DNA of 64,000 nucleotides, from the NCBI GenBank assembly GCA_013350335.1, contig CM023533.1, positions 27,076,869-27,140,868 of the forward strand. The letters run 5' to 3'. The translations under genes and the position numbers were made by a program. Within the stretch, counting starts at the first letter, position 1. Each line of letters opens with the position of its first letter. This DNA comes from Chimonanthus salicifolius (lineage: Eukaryota > Streptophyta > Magnoliopsida > Laurales > Calycanthaceae). Positions 50,669 through 62,030 of the stretch are shown one piece after another. The notes beneath the pieces are model-generated. The model saw only the letters and a program-made list of their open reading frames with translations, was not told where the DNA came from and did no database searches.

Positions 50669-51378
50669 GCTACAGTAAAATCAGTAAAAAAATTAATCAC
50701 TAAAATGTCTTTTAAAATTTTAAAGTTATTTTTTAAGTACTGTGTATTTCCAAAATTTCTAAAATTAAATATCCAGACTAATTACGATAATCTGATAAAA
50801 ATATTTTAAGACTTCAAGGTCTTTTGACACTCTTAAATATTTAAAACACAGTATTTTACAAATAAGGGTATCCTTAGGGTGTGACGAAAACACATTTAGA
50901 AGTGTCAAAAGACCTTAAAGTCTTAAAGTATTTTTATTAGGTTATCGTAATTAGTCCGAATATTCAATTTGAGAAATTTTGGAAATACACAGTGCTTAAA
51001 AAATAACATGCATAGTGTATTAAATAATAAAATCTCTTTTAAAACTTTAAAGTTATTTTTTAAATACTGTGCATTTCCAAAATTTATCAAACTGAATATC
51101 TGGACTAATTACGATAACCTGATAAAAATACTTTAACACTTCAAGGTCTTTTGACACTTCTAAATGTGTTTTCATCACACCCTAGGGATACCCTTATTTG
51201 TAAAATACTGTGTTTTAAATATTTAGGAGTGTCAAAAGACCTTGAAGTCTTAAAGTATTTTTATCAGATTATCGTAATTAGTCTGGATATTTAATTTTAG
51301 AAATTTTGGAAATACACAATGCTTAAAAAATAACTTTAAAGTTTTAAATAAAATTTAAATTAAATATTACTGTAGCAA
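50669..51378. repeat. 710 bp imperfect palindrome made of four alternating modules
   Basis: A ~115 bp module (TTATTTTTTAAGTACTGTG to GGTCTTTTGACAC) occurs four times, in alternating orientation: near 50722 (+), 50890 (-), 51048 (+) and 51230 (-). Left and right halves are reverse complements around a ~40 bp loop near 51024, with few mismatches. Confidence 0.88.
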
Positions 51379-52044
51379 TTCATTCGAAAGATGAAATTGA
51401 ATGATTTATTTGAAATCTGGCTGATCGTTCGAAGGGTGAGAGATCCTTCGAAGGATCTCAAAAATAAGATTTTAAGGTATCTTTCGAAGGATCTCGAAAA
51501 TGGTCTACATAATCGTTCGAACAATTTTTAGCGAAAGGACAAAACGATAATTTCCCTTCAAAATCCAAAAACTGAAGTCTTGTGACAAATTTTACTGGTG
51601 TCTAAATGGGCACCCTTTTTTCATAGATAGAAAGTAAATTGAGCACAGTAAAACCCTTTTGACACGAGTCAACAGTAGGACCATATGGACGTGGTCCATT
51701 GAATGTCAGAGACAAGCCATGGTGTAATCCACTTCCAGTGAAAGATGCTGCTGCAGCTACACTAGCAGCACTAAGTAGAGAGGGAGAGACAACATGACAT
51801 GGAGAGCCTTGTCGGAATTGATGTTGGAAGTAGAATTTCTCATTTTTATGACTCTCATGATTGGATGTGATTAATAAATATATAAATAAATTATATATGA
51901 AATTTCAACTTCGTCTAATTAGTTTATTTTTATTTTAAATTTTAAGATACTAATAAGTTTTATTTATTAAAATTAAAAAACTGAAATTATGACTTTTAAT
52001 TATCAATTAATAGTAAAATTTTATATACTTTATATCTATTTTTT

Positions 52045-52260
52045 TTTAAGATTAAGGTGTCCAAACCTCTTAGATTGCATTTGATCAGAGATTACGCTAG
52101 GTAAAATGAAAACCCTATGGAAGAAGAGGGTTTTTAAAAGTGAAAAAGAAGAGGCAAATTTTTGATTTTTTATCTTTATCCCTTGGTTACCAAATAAAGA
52201 TAATGAGGGGTAATCTCCCGTTACCTTTACACCCTCTCATCCAAACGCATTCTTAGAGCA
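52045..52260. mobile_element. MITE-like fragment related to the 9.7 kb TIR element, joined to a SINE fragment
   Basis: AGATTAAGGTGTCCAAACCTC resembles the SINE 3' end. Then TTAGATTGCATTTGATCAGAG starts a segment ending CCCTCTCATCCAAACGCATT, an inverted end like that of the 9703-11731 element. Interior has GGGGTAATCTCCCGTTACC. Confidence 0.55.
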
Positions 52261-53725
52261 AGGGAGTAATCACCTTTATGTTGACTTGAACTGAAGATCT
52301 CTTGTAATTGAAGTGGATTCTCGACTTCCAAATCAAGCCTCATGGACTATATATTTCATATCTAATATATAGTCACTTATGATATAAACTTAAATATATA
52401 AGTCCCATAATTCATTTAAATAATATGTCTCACTAAAATATCTCGCTAACCTCACTCTTTTTTGCAGCTCAGTGGTCTTCTCTCTGATGAGCCTTCCTCC
52501 CTAATGTTTATAAGAAAATCATTGTTTACCCGCTAAAAATTAAAAAAAATCATTGTTAACCCACGAAAGAATCTCTTTTTGCAACATAGGTGCGTCTTCC
52601 ACACGTTAAGGAAATATATCAAGCAAGTCATTCACCCTATCATAGGACAAACATGCATGTAAACCTAATAAAAAGAAAGTGAAAATTAACAAAAGTAGAG
52701 CTCAACCAACAAAAAATTAGTTCAAAACTGACACGCTACTTTTCTTAACGTGGATTTAAGTTTTTAACTAGAGTTTGGTTGATGTATATGAAAAAATAAA
52801 GGTTAAAATCATATAAAAATTCAAGTTAATTAGAGCTTAATCAACAATGTACATGAATCAAATCTATACGCCATTATGACTCTGATGTGACATGTAAGTA
52901 TAAACAAATTCATGTTATAATGTGGTGAAAATATAATTTAAATATTATAATCAAAATAAAATTAAGTTTAAATTAATGGACGCACACTGTGTAAAATTTG
53001 TTAGGAGACACGAAAGGGATGAAATTCTTATTATCGTTCATCAAATACTGGTCTACTGATATGCAAAACATATACATACAGCGGCGTGTTATCGATACAT
53101 CGGTACCTGATGAGCGGTATACCGGTAAGAGTAAACTAGAAATTTCACTTTATTCCATGTCTCTTAACTGATTTTGCCCGTGTTAGGATAACTGGTCTAA
53201 ATTAATACATAGTTTGATGCTTATATATCAACCAATAAAAGTATGTTATTTTCATAACAAAACATAAAACTATAAGATTGACATATTCATTTTCTCAAAA
53301 ATACAAGTCGTATGAAAGGAACTCTAAACCATTTTTCCAGTGATCTAATAAGTGTTTCAAAACTCAAATCTTTCCACTTAAATTTCAATTCTACAATATT
53401 TCATTTTCATACTAGAAGAACTTTTAGAAAGAAAAAAGAAAAAAACATCTTATATAAAAATCTCAAAATTTTAATTTAAAAATGAGTAAAAGAAAAAGAA
53501 AGAAAACATCTCCTTGTAGAGAACTGAGTAAGGTCGATGGATTGGCCTCATAGTTTGAAGATTTTTTTGAATATTTAAAAAATATAAAATGTTTTCTTAA
53601 AAATATAACTTTGTATTTTATTTGGAATATCATTTATATTGGCGTGTGACTTCAAACTTATATTAAAATATTGGATAAATGCACAAAATACTGATTGGCA
53701 ATTTTAGGATACCAAATCAATGTTC
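52261..53725. other. Gene-free AT-rich region
   Basis: No coding motif or definite repeat. A short GATACATCGGTACC stretch near 53095 resembles the CGATAT family weakly. Confidence 0.45.
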
Positions 53726-53729
53726 AAAA

Positions 53730-54095
53730 TAGAGGTCGAAAATTCGGCTCAGTCCAATTTTCATTGAGGTTTTTCTCTCTCTTCAATTTTTTTTTTAAAT
53801 CTCGATAGTTTTTTTTTGAAAAAATTCATTTAAAAAAATAAAAAGGCTGTTTTTAAAAAATTAAAAAATAAAAATATATTATAAATATGAAATATCGGCT
53901 GATAGATATCGACCGGGCCCACCCTGATATTTGTTTTTTTTTTTAAATAAAAAATAAAAATAGGCTCATATTTTGCCCATTTTTTCTTTTATCTTTGATC
54001 GATACTATGCGTATCGACCGAGATATCTCAGTCGTGAAAATCCCGAGATATCTCAGCTAATACACACCGTATCGATCGAGATTTCAACCCTGCTT
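53730..54095. repeat. CGGCCGATAT cluster 4
   Basis: GGCTGATAGATATCGACCGG, then ATACTATGCGTATCGACCGA and GAGATATCTCAG words, with poly-T/poly-A tracts before and between. Same layout as 32.74-32.96 kb. Confidence 0.65.
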
Positions 54096-54357
54096 CAAAA
54101 AGTTACATATCAATTGGTTTAAATTATGGGAGAGAAACTTTATGAATTAAAGTGTCAGTTGACGTGCTAAAGTATCAAATAGATGTTTTTGAAATTTCTT
54201 GCAAGCCAAAACAATAGTTCCAGCTTTTCAGTGAAGTGTCACTGGGAGATGTGAAGTATTTTAAATGAGATAGTTTTTATATATTTTTTTATGATTGTGT
54301 TGGGGTCTTTCTAGAGTATCAGATTAATTTTGTGAAAATTTTCTTATTCACACATGT

Positions 54358-54510
54358 TAGGGCATCATTTGGACGAGGTAAATTTTATAAGGTTATTCAT
54401 AATTACTCTTGACGAGAGATTACTCTGAGATTTAAAAGTATGTAGAGAAGAGTAAAAAGTTGATTTTTTACACCTTCCATTACCCACTCATTCAAATGCA
54501 GCCTAAATAA
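54358..54510. mobile_element. Short TIR MITE related to the 9.7 kb element
   Basis: Left end GGGCATCATTTGGACGAGG and right end CATTCAAATGCAGCC are inverted with mismatches, enclosing about 150 bp with TTACTCT/AGAGTAA words. TTA and TAA lie outside the ends. The ends match GGCTGCGTTTGGATG of the larger element. Confidence 0.65.
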
Positions 54511-55379
54511 TTTTATGGAAAGTGGCCTTTTTAGAATAGAGTGAAAATCAAATTCGGATTCATAGACATCACTTTAATCCATTTAAGTTAATGAGATAGT
54601 TTTTGTAACGTAGGGTAAAAAAAGTGTTTTTTTTTATAAATAAGAGAATGACAGTGATGTTAATAATGGCTTAAATGTCTGTATAAATGAATGAGAGGTG
54701 TGTTGAATGATATATTTCATTTTTTTTTTTTTCATTTCTATTTTTCAATACTAAGACATTGTAAACTTATTATTTTTTAAGTTTGAAACATTGATCATCA
54801 TCACTATTCTTTATTATTTACTTGTGGTTAACTCTAGAGTTTAACCTTCTTATTAATCTTATCAACAATTATATTTACATCACTTTATTTCATTAATAAC
54901 ACATTACCACTTCAATCCAAATCTTTGATAATTTTCTCTAATAGAATAGCCAGAGAGTTCGTATACCTCTAGTATTTTTTTTGGCTTTTATGAGACGTGA
55001 GAGTGTGAGACTATCTTTTTAAAGATTTTCTTTCCTAATTCTTCCAGAGTAATGACCAATTATTTAGGTATTCTACACATTAATTTTAACTTTTCTTCTC
55101 ACATATAAATATTTAAATATTAAAAATACAATGATTGCCTACTTCATTGAGGTGTATCACAATCATTTTTCTTAGTACATATATTTGACAGGAGTCTATT
55201 TTTTATTTTTATTTTTTATTTTTCTTTTTAAGATTTAAGATTCAGTCCAACTTACGCCTTGACTATAACCAACTTAAAATTTTTGGAGGAGTACTATAGA
55301 TGTTTTTATTATAATCATGAAAATATAATTTTCATTTGACATTTGATGTTTTATATTTTAAATATAGAACGTCATGATT
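54511..55379. other. Gene-free AT-rich region with SINE scrap
   Basis: GGAAAGTGGCC and GAGTGAAAATCAAATTCGGA near 54517-54560 resemble the middle of the SINE family. The rest is unrecognised. Confidence 0.45.
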
Positions 55380-55745
55380 TGTTGAATGTAAATGAGAGTT
55401 TCACATCGAGTGTGAGAGGAAAAATATAAAGACTTACATGGGTTTGAGTCACTTTACCAAAATATAAGGACTTACATGGGTTTGAGTCACTTTACCAACC
55501 ATCTTTGGGTTGAAAGCCCACTCCTAGTTGTGGCATCAAAGTTAGGTCTTCAAACCAACACATGTGGACTTAGAAATTTCCTAATCGAACGGGATGGTTG
55601 GCGACGTTCTATTCTTCAGAGAGCCTCGTTCGAAGAAGAGATTATTGGGATGCGAACGAGAGTCCCGTATCGATTGTGAGAGTGGAAAATCTAAAAACTT
55701 ATATAAGTCTAATTCACTCCACCTATTAAACTAGTTTTTTGGCTT
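55380..55745 (+). mobile_element. TRIM, copy 2, with tandem duplication inside its left LTR
   Basis: Left LTR about 55380-55527 starts TGTTGAATG and contains TTTCACATCGAGTGTGAGAGG. Right LTR about 55643-55745. The interior shares CGAACGGGATGGTTGGCGAC and GTTCTATTC with copy 1 at 43.24 kb. A ~39 bp block (ATATAA(A/G)GACTTACATGG onward) is duplicated in tandem at 55423-55499. A primer-site-like GGCATCAAAG follows the left LTR. More decayed than copy 1. Confidence 0.8.
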
Positions 55746-56637
55746 AATCTTTAACATGATTAATATTTTAATACAGTGACTTATGACAATATTAATGTAA
55801 AAGAACTTTGCTGCTGATTAAGTGATTAGCATCTTTGGAGAGAAAAAAAGAAAAAGAAAAAAAGGATATATTCCATACGCACATACGATAAGAGGGACTG
55901 TGTTTTTTACCGTTGGAGCCATGAATGCATTCCTTTGTTTCCCAGGTTGTCCGATCCTGTTCTGCGGGACAGACATGCCCAGTTACGGAATCGAGATGCT
56001 TCTCTCAACTCCTTTTCATTTTCCTTTTCAATTCCGCTGCTCTCCCTCTCTCTGCCCTCTTCTCTGTGCAGTCTGCTGTGCCAGTACAAAGGAGTAACCC
56101 CCCTCTAGGCTTCTCTCCCCTTTCTGAGAAGAGCTCTGAAGCACATTACATACTCTGAGAAAGAAAGAGAGGAGAAAAGAAGGTGGAGAAAGATTTCTTG
56201 AGGAGAAATAAGATGGTGAGAAGATTTCTAGCTGCTCTATCTTGGTTGCTGCTTCTCTCCTTTGCAGGTCCGTTTCTCTTCTCCCATTAGTATTTCTTTC
56301 TCTGCTTATTTCGTAACTCTCCGTGTGCGTTTTGAACACAATTAGCTTTCTTCTTTGAGGAGAAGTAACAAATGGAAAACCCATTTTCGCTGCCGTTTCC
56401 ATTTCTTGTATTTTCTCTGAGGTCTGATGTTTTTCTCCCGTCTAGAAATGTGCCCCCATTTCGTGTTTTGTATTTATTTTATGTTTTTAGTAGTAGTCTC
56501 CTTGAGGTTTCTAAACTTGTTTTTGATGACCTGTTTATTGTTCAATACCTGCATTTTCTGGTGTAGCTCTCTGTCTGAGACCATCTCAAGCACTCTGTCT
56601 TTTGTTATCGAATAAATAAGCAAAAAAAAAAAGAGGA

Positions 56638-56654
56638 GGGGGGGGGGGGGGGGG
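56638..56654. repeat. Poly-G run
   Basis: Seventeen consecutive G followed by CGCGGGG, in intron 1 of the glucanase gene. Rare in this AT-rich DNA and prone to sequencing error. Confidence 0.9.
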
Positions 56655-59079
56655 CGCGGGGAGATGAGCTCAAAATCTTTGTACCCGGATAGAGGAGTAA
56701 GCTCAACATCTGGATATATGGTTGATTAAGCTGGAAACATTGGAAACATTACCAATGTTCATTTTATAGAGAGCTAAGGTGATTTGAGAAGCACTTGAAA
56801 CCCAGATTTCAAAGAAGAAGAAGAAGAAAAAAGAAGTACTGGTACATATAATTGATGTATCCAGTTCCTTTGTATGTTCGAATTGTGGCCATTTTGGCCA
56901 TTAATGTCGCAATAGAAACGTTATCAACAAGGAAGGTAAAGTGAAGGAAATGTAACTGTTGGTTTCGGGGCGGGGTGAGGTGCATGATACCCACTAATAC
57001 CAAAATGTGTTTGCTAAACAAGAAGGTGGGAGAAGAAACAGAGAGCTCTGGAAAGGCTAGGGTCACTGACAAAGAAATAGTGATGCTCATACTGTTGGAT
57101 GTAAATTCAAGTTCCCAATCTCAGCGAGAGCTTCATGTCTGTCTATATGGTAAACAAGAATGAGTTGAAACTTGTATTTGAATCAGGGAATGTGTTATAT
57201 CTAAAAATTGTATATATGTCAGTAGGCCATATGTGACTAGTGGGTTGAATAAAATTAACATTCATTGTGAATACTGAATGGCAATGCATATTCATCTTTT
57301 CTTTCCTTGGTCGATTCCCTGAATGTCTGGAGTGTTAGATTAGGCCATCCACACTCTGAAAAACATGTGTGAATCATGTGGAAAAGTATCAGAAATGTTG
57401 CTTGAGCAAATTTGTACAAGTGCTGCACAACTTGATTTTGCGTGGATTTTGTTTCAAAGGTAGATGTGTTTCTGAAAATCAAAAAGCTTCTTTCTCTTGG
57501 TTTCTAGGTTTAATTTTTATTATTATTTTTGGACCATAGAGGTAATATACTTTTCTAAAATTACGTGAAGCACAATCCTACTGAATTAGCCAGAGTCCTA
57601 GATTCATAACTGGTATGGTTCGGGAACCATATGGTGCAGGATGGATGGTCACATTTCACTTTTGTTTGTCAAAAAATGAAAAGCCTAACAATTACTGAAC
57701 AAGTAAACATGGTAATTTGAGTATTTGACAGAAGAATTCACTTTTAAAACACACCTATCTGAACAATGGGAGTTGTAATATCGAAATATTGCTTATGAAA
57801 AAGAAAAATCTAAATATCACAGATTTGTTACTCATAGAATAGAGTTGTGTAGCAGGTACAGTGCAGTTACCTGCAATTACAAGTCTTCAGGCTATAATAG
57901 CAATCTCTTCTCTTTCTCATTCATTTACTTCTTGTTTGGAGAAAATTGGAAAGATAAAAATGGAGGTGAAAAATGACGTCCCATTTTGTAGGAGGAAACC
58001 TAACAACGGTGAAGGTGAAAATGGTCTTCCATCTTGTGGGAGGAAACTTGCAATTTAATATTTAATTTAAAGAGAAATCAAGAATATCTGGCTGGACCAT
58101 AAAGCACTTGTTTCCCCTATGCATCTTCACTTTGGGCCCTCTAAAATAAACTTTAACCAGAGAACCATAAGATTGGATCCTGGCAGTTACCATGTTCAAC
58201 ATACTCTCTCCAATCACGCCATCTGCACTGTACTTTCTCTAGTCCAACGTCGAGTATCACTTCAGTCCTGATATTCGACAGGCTGCCATATATGTGTGAT
58301 GAATTTGGTTTCAAGTGGCAGCGCTTGTGGAGAACCAGTCACAAAATAATCATTTCTCACAGATGTAAGGCCCCATATGAAATAACTGGATGCAGCTAAT
58401 TGTTTCTCTTTTTAAATCTATAATGATGTTTATCCGACTCAAAGACCCAAGCTCTTAAGCAGCAAAAGTTACTTATTCACCCATCAATGTCAAAAAAAGT
58501 GACTCTGTGAGTATAGTTCATGAACAGTGTGACCCTCAGCAGCATGGTGATAGCATCACTATGATAGAAGTCAAGTAGGTTCCTTAACATAGAGTCAGCT
58601 CTTTGTTGAAATAGTCTAGCAGCTTATGAAGCAGGCAGGAGAAACACATGACATTTTTTTTTTTTCATTACAGTCTTCTTTCTGTTTAAAATTTATTTAG
58701 CATCTTTCAATACAAGGCTTCATATAATATTCCTATGCTTCAACTCAGGTTATGTTACATTTTTGGTGGAGCCTAACATTCTTCATGCTTTTGTTATTTT
58801 TGAATCCATCATACCAGTTCACAATTGTGTTGCTGGCTGCATTACTTTCATTCTTGTTGGACCTGGGAGATATTCCTTGTGCTCTGAACTGTTGCTCATT
58901 GCTAATTTAACCTAGACAGGTGCTCTTAGCTGTTTTGCCCGGCTCCTATACAATTGTTGGACATGAGATAAGGACATTTCTTCCTAGCAAGCACCATGCA
59001 GTATTCCTTTTGCTTCCAAAATGTTTTTCATTGCTAACTTTTCCCTGGTGTTTGTCATTTTAACCAAGAGGTTTGTGGT

Positions 59080-59278
59080 TTTTTTTTTTTTTTTTATGAC
59101 CAAGGTGCCCAGGCCTCTTAGAGCACCTGACTAATCATCGGGGCATGTGTAAGCATCCCTACCCGCACACACTGGGTAACTCTACAGGAAGTGGCCCTTT
59201 GGGGTGGAGTGGGAATCGAACTCAGGACTCCCACTTCCTGAGGCGGGTTCTTGGCCATCATTGCAACCCCTTTGGGTT
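59080..59278 (-). mobile_element. tRNA-derived SINE with 16 bp target-site duplication
   Basis: On the minus strand: AAAGGGGTTGCAATGATGGC (A-box region), GAGTTCGATTCCC (B box), GGGCCACTTCCTGTAGAGTT, a TGTGTGCGGGTAGGGATGC block and a poly-A tail (poly-T at 59079-59095). AAGAGGTTTGTGGTTT flanks both sides (59066-59081 and 59279-59294). In intron 1 of the glucanase gene. Confidence 0.9.
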
Positions 59279-62030
59279 AAGAGGTTTGTGGTTTGGTAGG
59301 TGGTTTTATGTGTTTCTTGTGCTGAGTCCTCTTTTTCTAGTGCAGTGCTGTACCACTTGTACATGCATTTCAGCTCAGCTCATCAAATTCATTAATCTCA
59401 TCTATTTGGGTGCAGTTTTTTTAGTTCTACTCTTCCATTCTACACTATGAAAAACCACATCCCCCTTTACCCCAATTCACCATATCCTTCTTTATCTCTT
59501 TGATCTTGTTCTTTGTGGCCTCTTTGCCCTCCTTCCATCTATTTGTAAAATTTTCAGTTTCTGTACAGCGTTGTTTCCAGTCTTTTATATACGTGTCTGA
59601 ATAATCTTAAACAATGTTGCCCCGTTTTCTTGTCTATTGTAGCTATTGTAAGGTCTCCTTAATGACACTCTTCATTCTATCTTTTAATGTAGTTATTTCT
59701 AATTCTATCTTTTAATGACACCCTCATTCTTAAAATACAAATCTAATATGTCTGTGTTTCTTTATTTGCATTAACTGTAAATCTTCATAGATCTTCAGCC
59801 ATTTACATCACCCTTCAGAAATTTGATCTGATCCAAGATTTTCAACTTCTATAACAGATTTTTGCAGCGGAAGCACAATAGGAGTATGCTACGGTCGAAA
59901 TGCAGATGACCTTCCAACCCCAGATAAAGTTGCTCAACTGGTTCAACTTCACTCTATCAAATATGTACGGATCTATGATTCCAACGTTCAGGTTCTGAAA
60001 GCCTTTGCTAACACAGGTGTAGAACTCATGATAGGGGTTACAAACTCTGACCTACTGCCTTTCTCTCAATACCAGTCAAATGTGGATTCATGGATGAAGA
60101 ACAATATAGTTCCCTACTACCCTGCCACAAAGATCACATACATAACTGTAGGTGCTGAAGTGACAGAGAGCCCTTCCAATGTTTCTTCCCTTGTTGTGTC
60201 TGCCATGCATAATGTCCAAGTGGCTCTTAGAAAAGTTGGGCTGCAGAAGAAGATAAAAGTATCCAGCACCCATTCACTGGGAATCTTGTCTCGATCCTTT
60301 CCACCATCTGCTGGCGCTTTTAACAGTAGTCATGCCTTCTTTTTAAAGCCTATGTTGGAATTTCTTGCCGAAAACAACTCCCCGTTCATGATTGACCTCT
60401 ATCCTTACTATGCTTATAGAGATTCCAGTTCTAATGTTTCTTTAGATTATGCCTTACTTTCACCATCTTCATCAGAAGTTATTGATCCAAACACTGGTTT
60501 GGTTTACACAAACATGTTTGATGCTCAGATAGATGCTTTGTATTTTGCATTAATAGCTCTAAATTTCAGAACTATAAAAATCATGGTTACTGAGACAGGC
60601 TGGCCTTCAAAGGGGTCTGCAAAAGAGTACAGCTGCAAATCCTGATAATGCTCAGAAATATAACACAAATCTGATTCGTCACGTGATTAATAACACGGGA
60701 ACACCTGCGAAGCCTGGGCAAGAGATTAATGCGTATATTTTCTCATTGTTCAACGAGAACAGAAAGCCTGGGTTAGAATCTGAAAGGAACTGGGGGTTGT
60801 TTTATCCTGATATGACTAGTGTTTATAATCTGGACATAACGGGGAGAGGGATTGTTGACATGACCACAACGACGAATGTTACTAGTTCAAATGGAACGTG
60901 GTGCATTGCCTCCCCCTACTGCTTCAGAATTGGACTTGCAGAGTGCCTTGGATTGGGCTTGTGGTTCTGGGAATGTAGATTGTTCAGCCATTCAGCCTAG
61001 CCAGGCTTGTTATCAGCCAGATACTTTACAGTCACATGCTTCCTATGCATTCAACAGTTATTATCAGCAGAATGGTGCTTCTGACATAGCTTGCAGCTTT
61101 GGAGGGACAGGGGTAAAAACCACCAAGAACCCAAGTAAGTTCCATGACCTTCTCTCTCTCTCGCTGTGTGTGTGTGTGGAGAGGCAGGAAGTTCTCATTT
61201 TTCATCAACAAAATTATTTTTTGGTGTCCTTCATAAAAAAACGGTAGTTGCATTCTGGTTAAAAGGTTAATCTTTCCTTGCCATGTGTAATGACATGACT
61301 GTTTACAGTTGGGAGGTTTTTCATCAACCCCTCACTGTCCTTCAAGAAAGATAATCTTTAAAGATGTTCTTGTAAGATGTCAGAGCTTAAATGGACAAAG
61401 GATACTGCACTGATCTATTGTGACTAACGGATTGATTTGTGTGCAGGCTATGATAACTGCCTCTATGCAACAACTGGGGGGTATGTCTAGGACTTCTTTT
61501 CCTACTTCTTTTCTCTTTTGATTTAAGTCTGTATTGTAACTACCCCAAAGGCCAAACTGGCGCTATGGATGTCAGATATAATTGATATAACCATAGGTCA
61601 AACAATGGGTGTATCAGCTGGCAAATTCAGTCACGAATCCATACCACAATTCTAAAAGAAGAGCATTGGCTGTGTCTTCTGTATCAGCCGATACACACCT
61701 GTATTGGTCTTCCCTGATATACATTGCTGTGGCATAATCAGCTGGGGCCCTTAGGTTGACATTACATTGGCCAATATGCTGTGTTTCAGACCTTTGGATA
61801 GAGAGGGTCCACTGTCTAATGTAGAAAGAAATTTTGTTCCCCATTATTTACTTCTTTAGTAATTAGGCTATGTTTTTTTTTTTCTTTGAAAAAACAGGAC
61901 TACTGCTAGCACAAATAGTTCAACTACTCGTGCATCGGCAACGTCATCTGCAGTGAAGTACAATATTTCAACTTGGATGTTAGGGGGGGGATGGCTTTTG
62001 GTTTTTCTCAAAGTCTTTGGTTCCTTATAA

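Larger units (their letters stand above)
50352..51625. mobile_element. Foldback (TIR hairpin) DNA element, 1.27 kb
   Basis: The outer inverted ends are GGGCGCCCATTTAGACACCA (50364) and the complement of TGGTGTCTAAATGGGCACCC (ending about 51615), extending about 60 bp inward. The interior is a near palindrome from 50669 to 51378 with its centre near 51024, and has no coding capacity. Type is a large MITE or Foldback element; target duplication was not resolved because both flanks are T-rich. Confidence 0.85.
56213..62030 (+). pseudogene. GH17-X8 glucan endo-1,3-beta-glucosidase (GPI-anchored type) with two frameshifts: pseudogene or sequence errors
   Basis: Four exons: 56213-56267, 59858-61134, 61447-61480, 61898-62030 (TAA). 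Exon 1 is a signal peptide (MVRRFLAALSWLLLLSFA). Exon 2 starts DFCSGSTIGVCYGRNADDLP and holds the GH17 barrel: VGAEVTES with the likely acid/base Glu and TETGWPSKG with the nucleophile Glu. It then holds the Cys-rich X8 (CBM43) domain, TWCIASP to the NC in exon 3. Exon 4 ends in a Ser/Thr-rich stretch and a hydrophobic tail typical of GPI anchoring. The enzyme class cleaves callose at the cell surface or plasmodesmata. Reading breaks twice: an extra T at 60628 and an extra C in the five-C run 60912-60916. Discounting these two bases the exons total 1,497 nt, a whole 499 codons. Everything else, including both catalytic Glu and the X8 cysteines, looks conserved. That argues for a very young pseudogene or base-calling errors. 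The acceptor at 59857 (AACAG) keeps frame; the CAG at 59867 gives a stop. Confidence 0.88.

Noticed and set aside
56028..56402. Minus-strand 124-codon open frame
   Set aside because: Antisense to the glucanase signal-peptide exon and its pyrimidine-rich leader; composition-driven, no domain.
59868..59880. CAG at 59865-59867 as the glucanase exon 2 acceptor
   Set aside because: In phase with exon 1 it meets a TAG within four codons; the upstream AACAG at 59857 restores the conserved frame.
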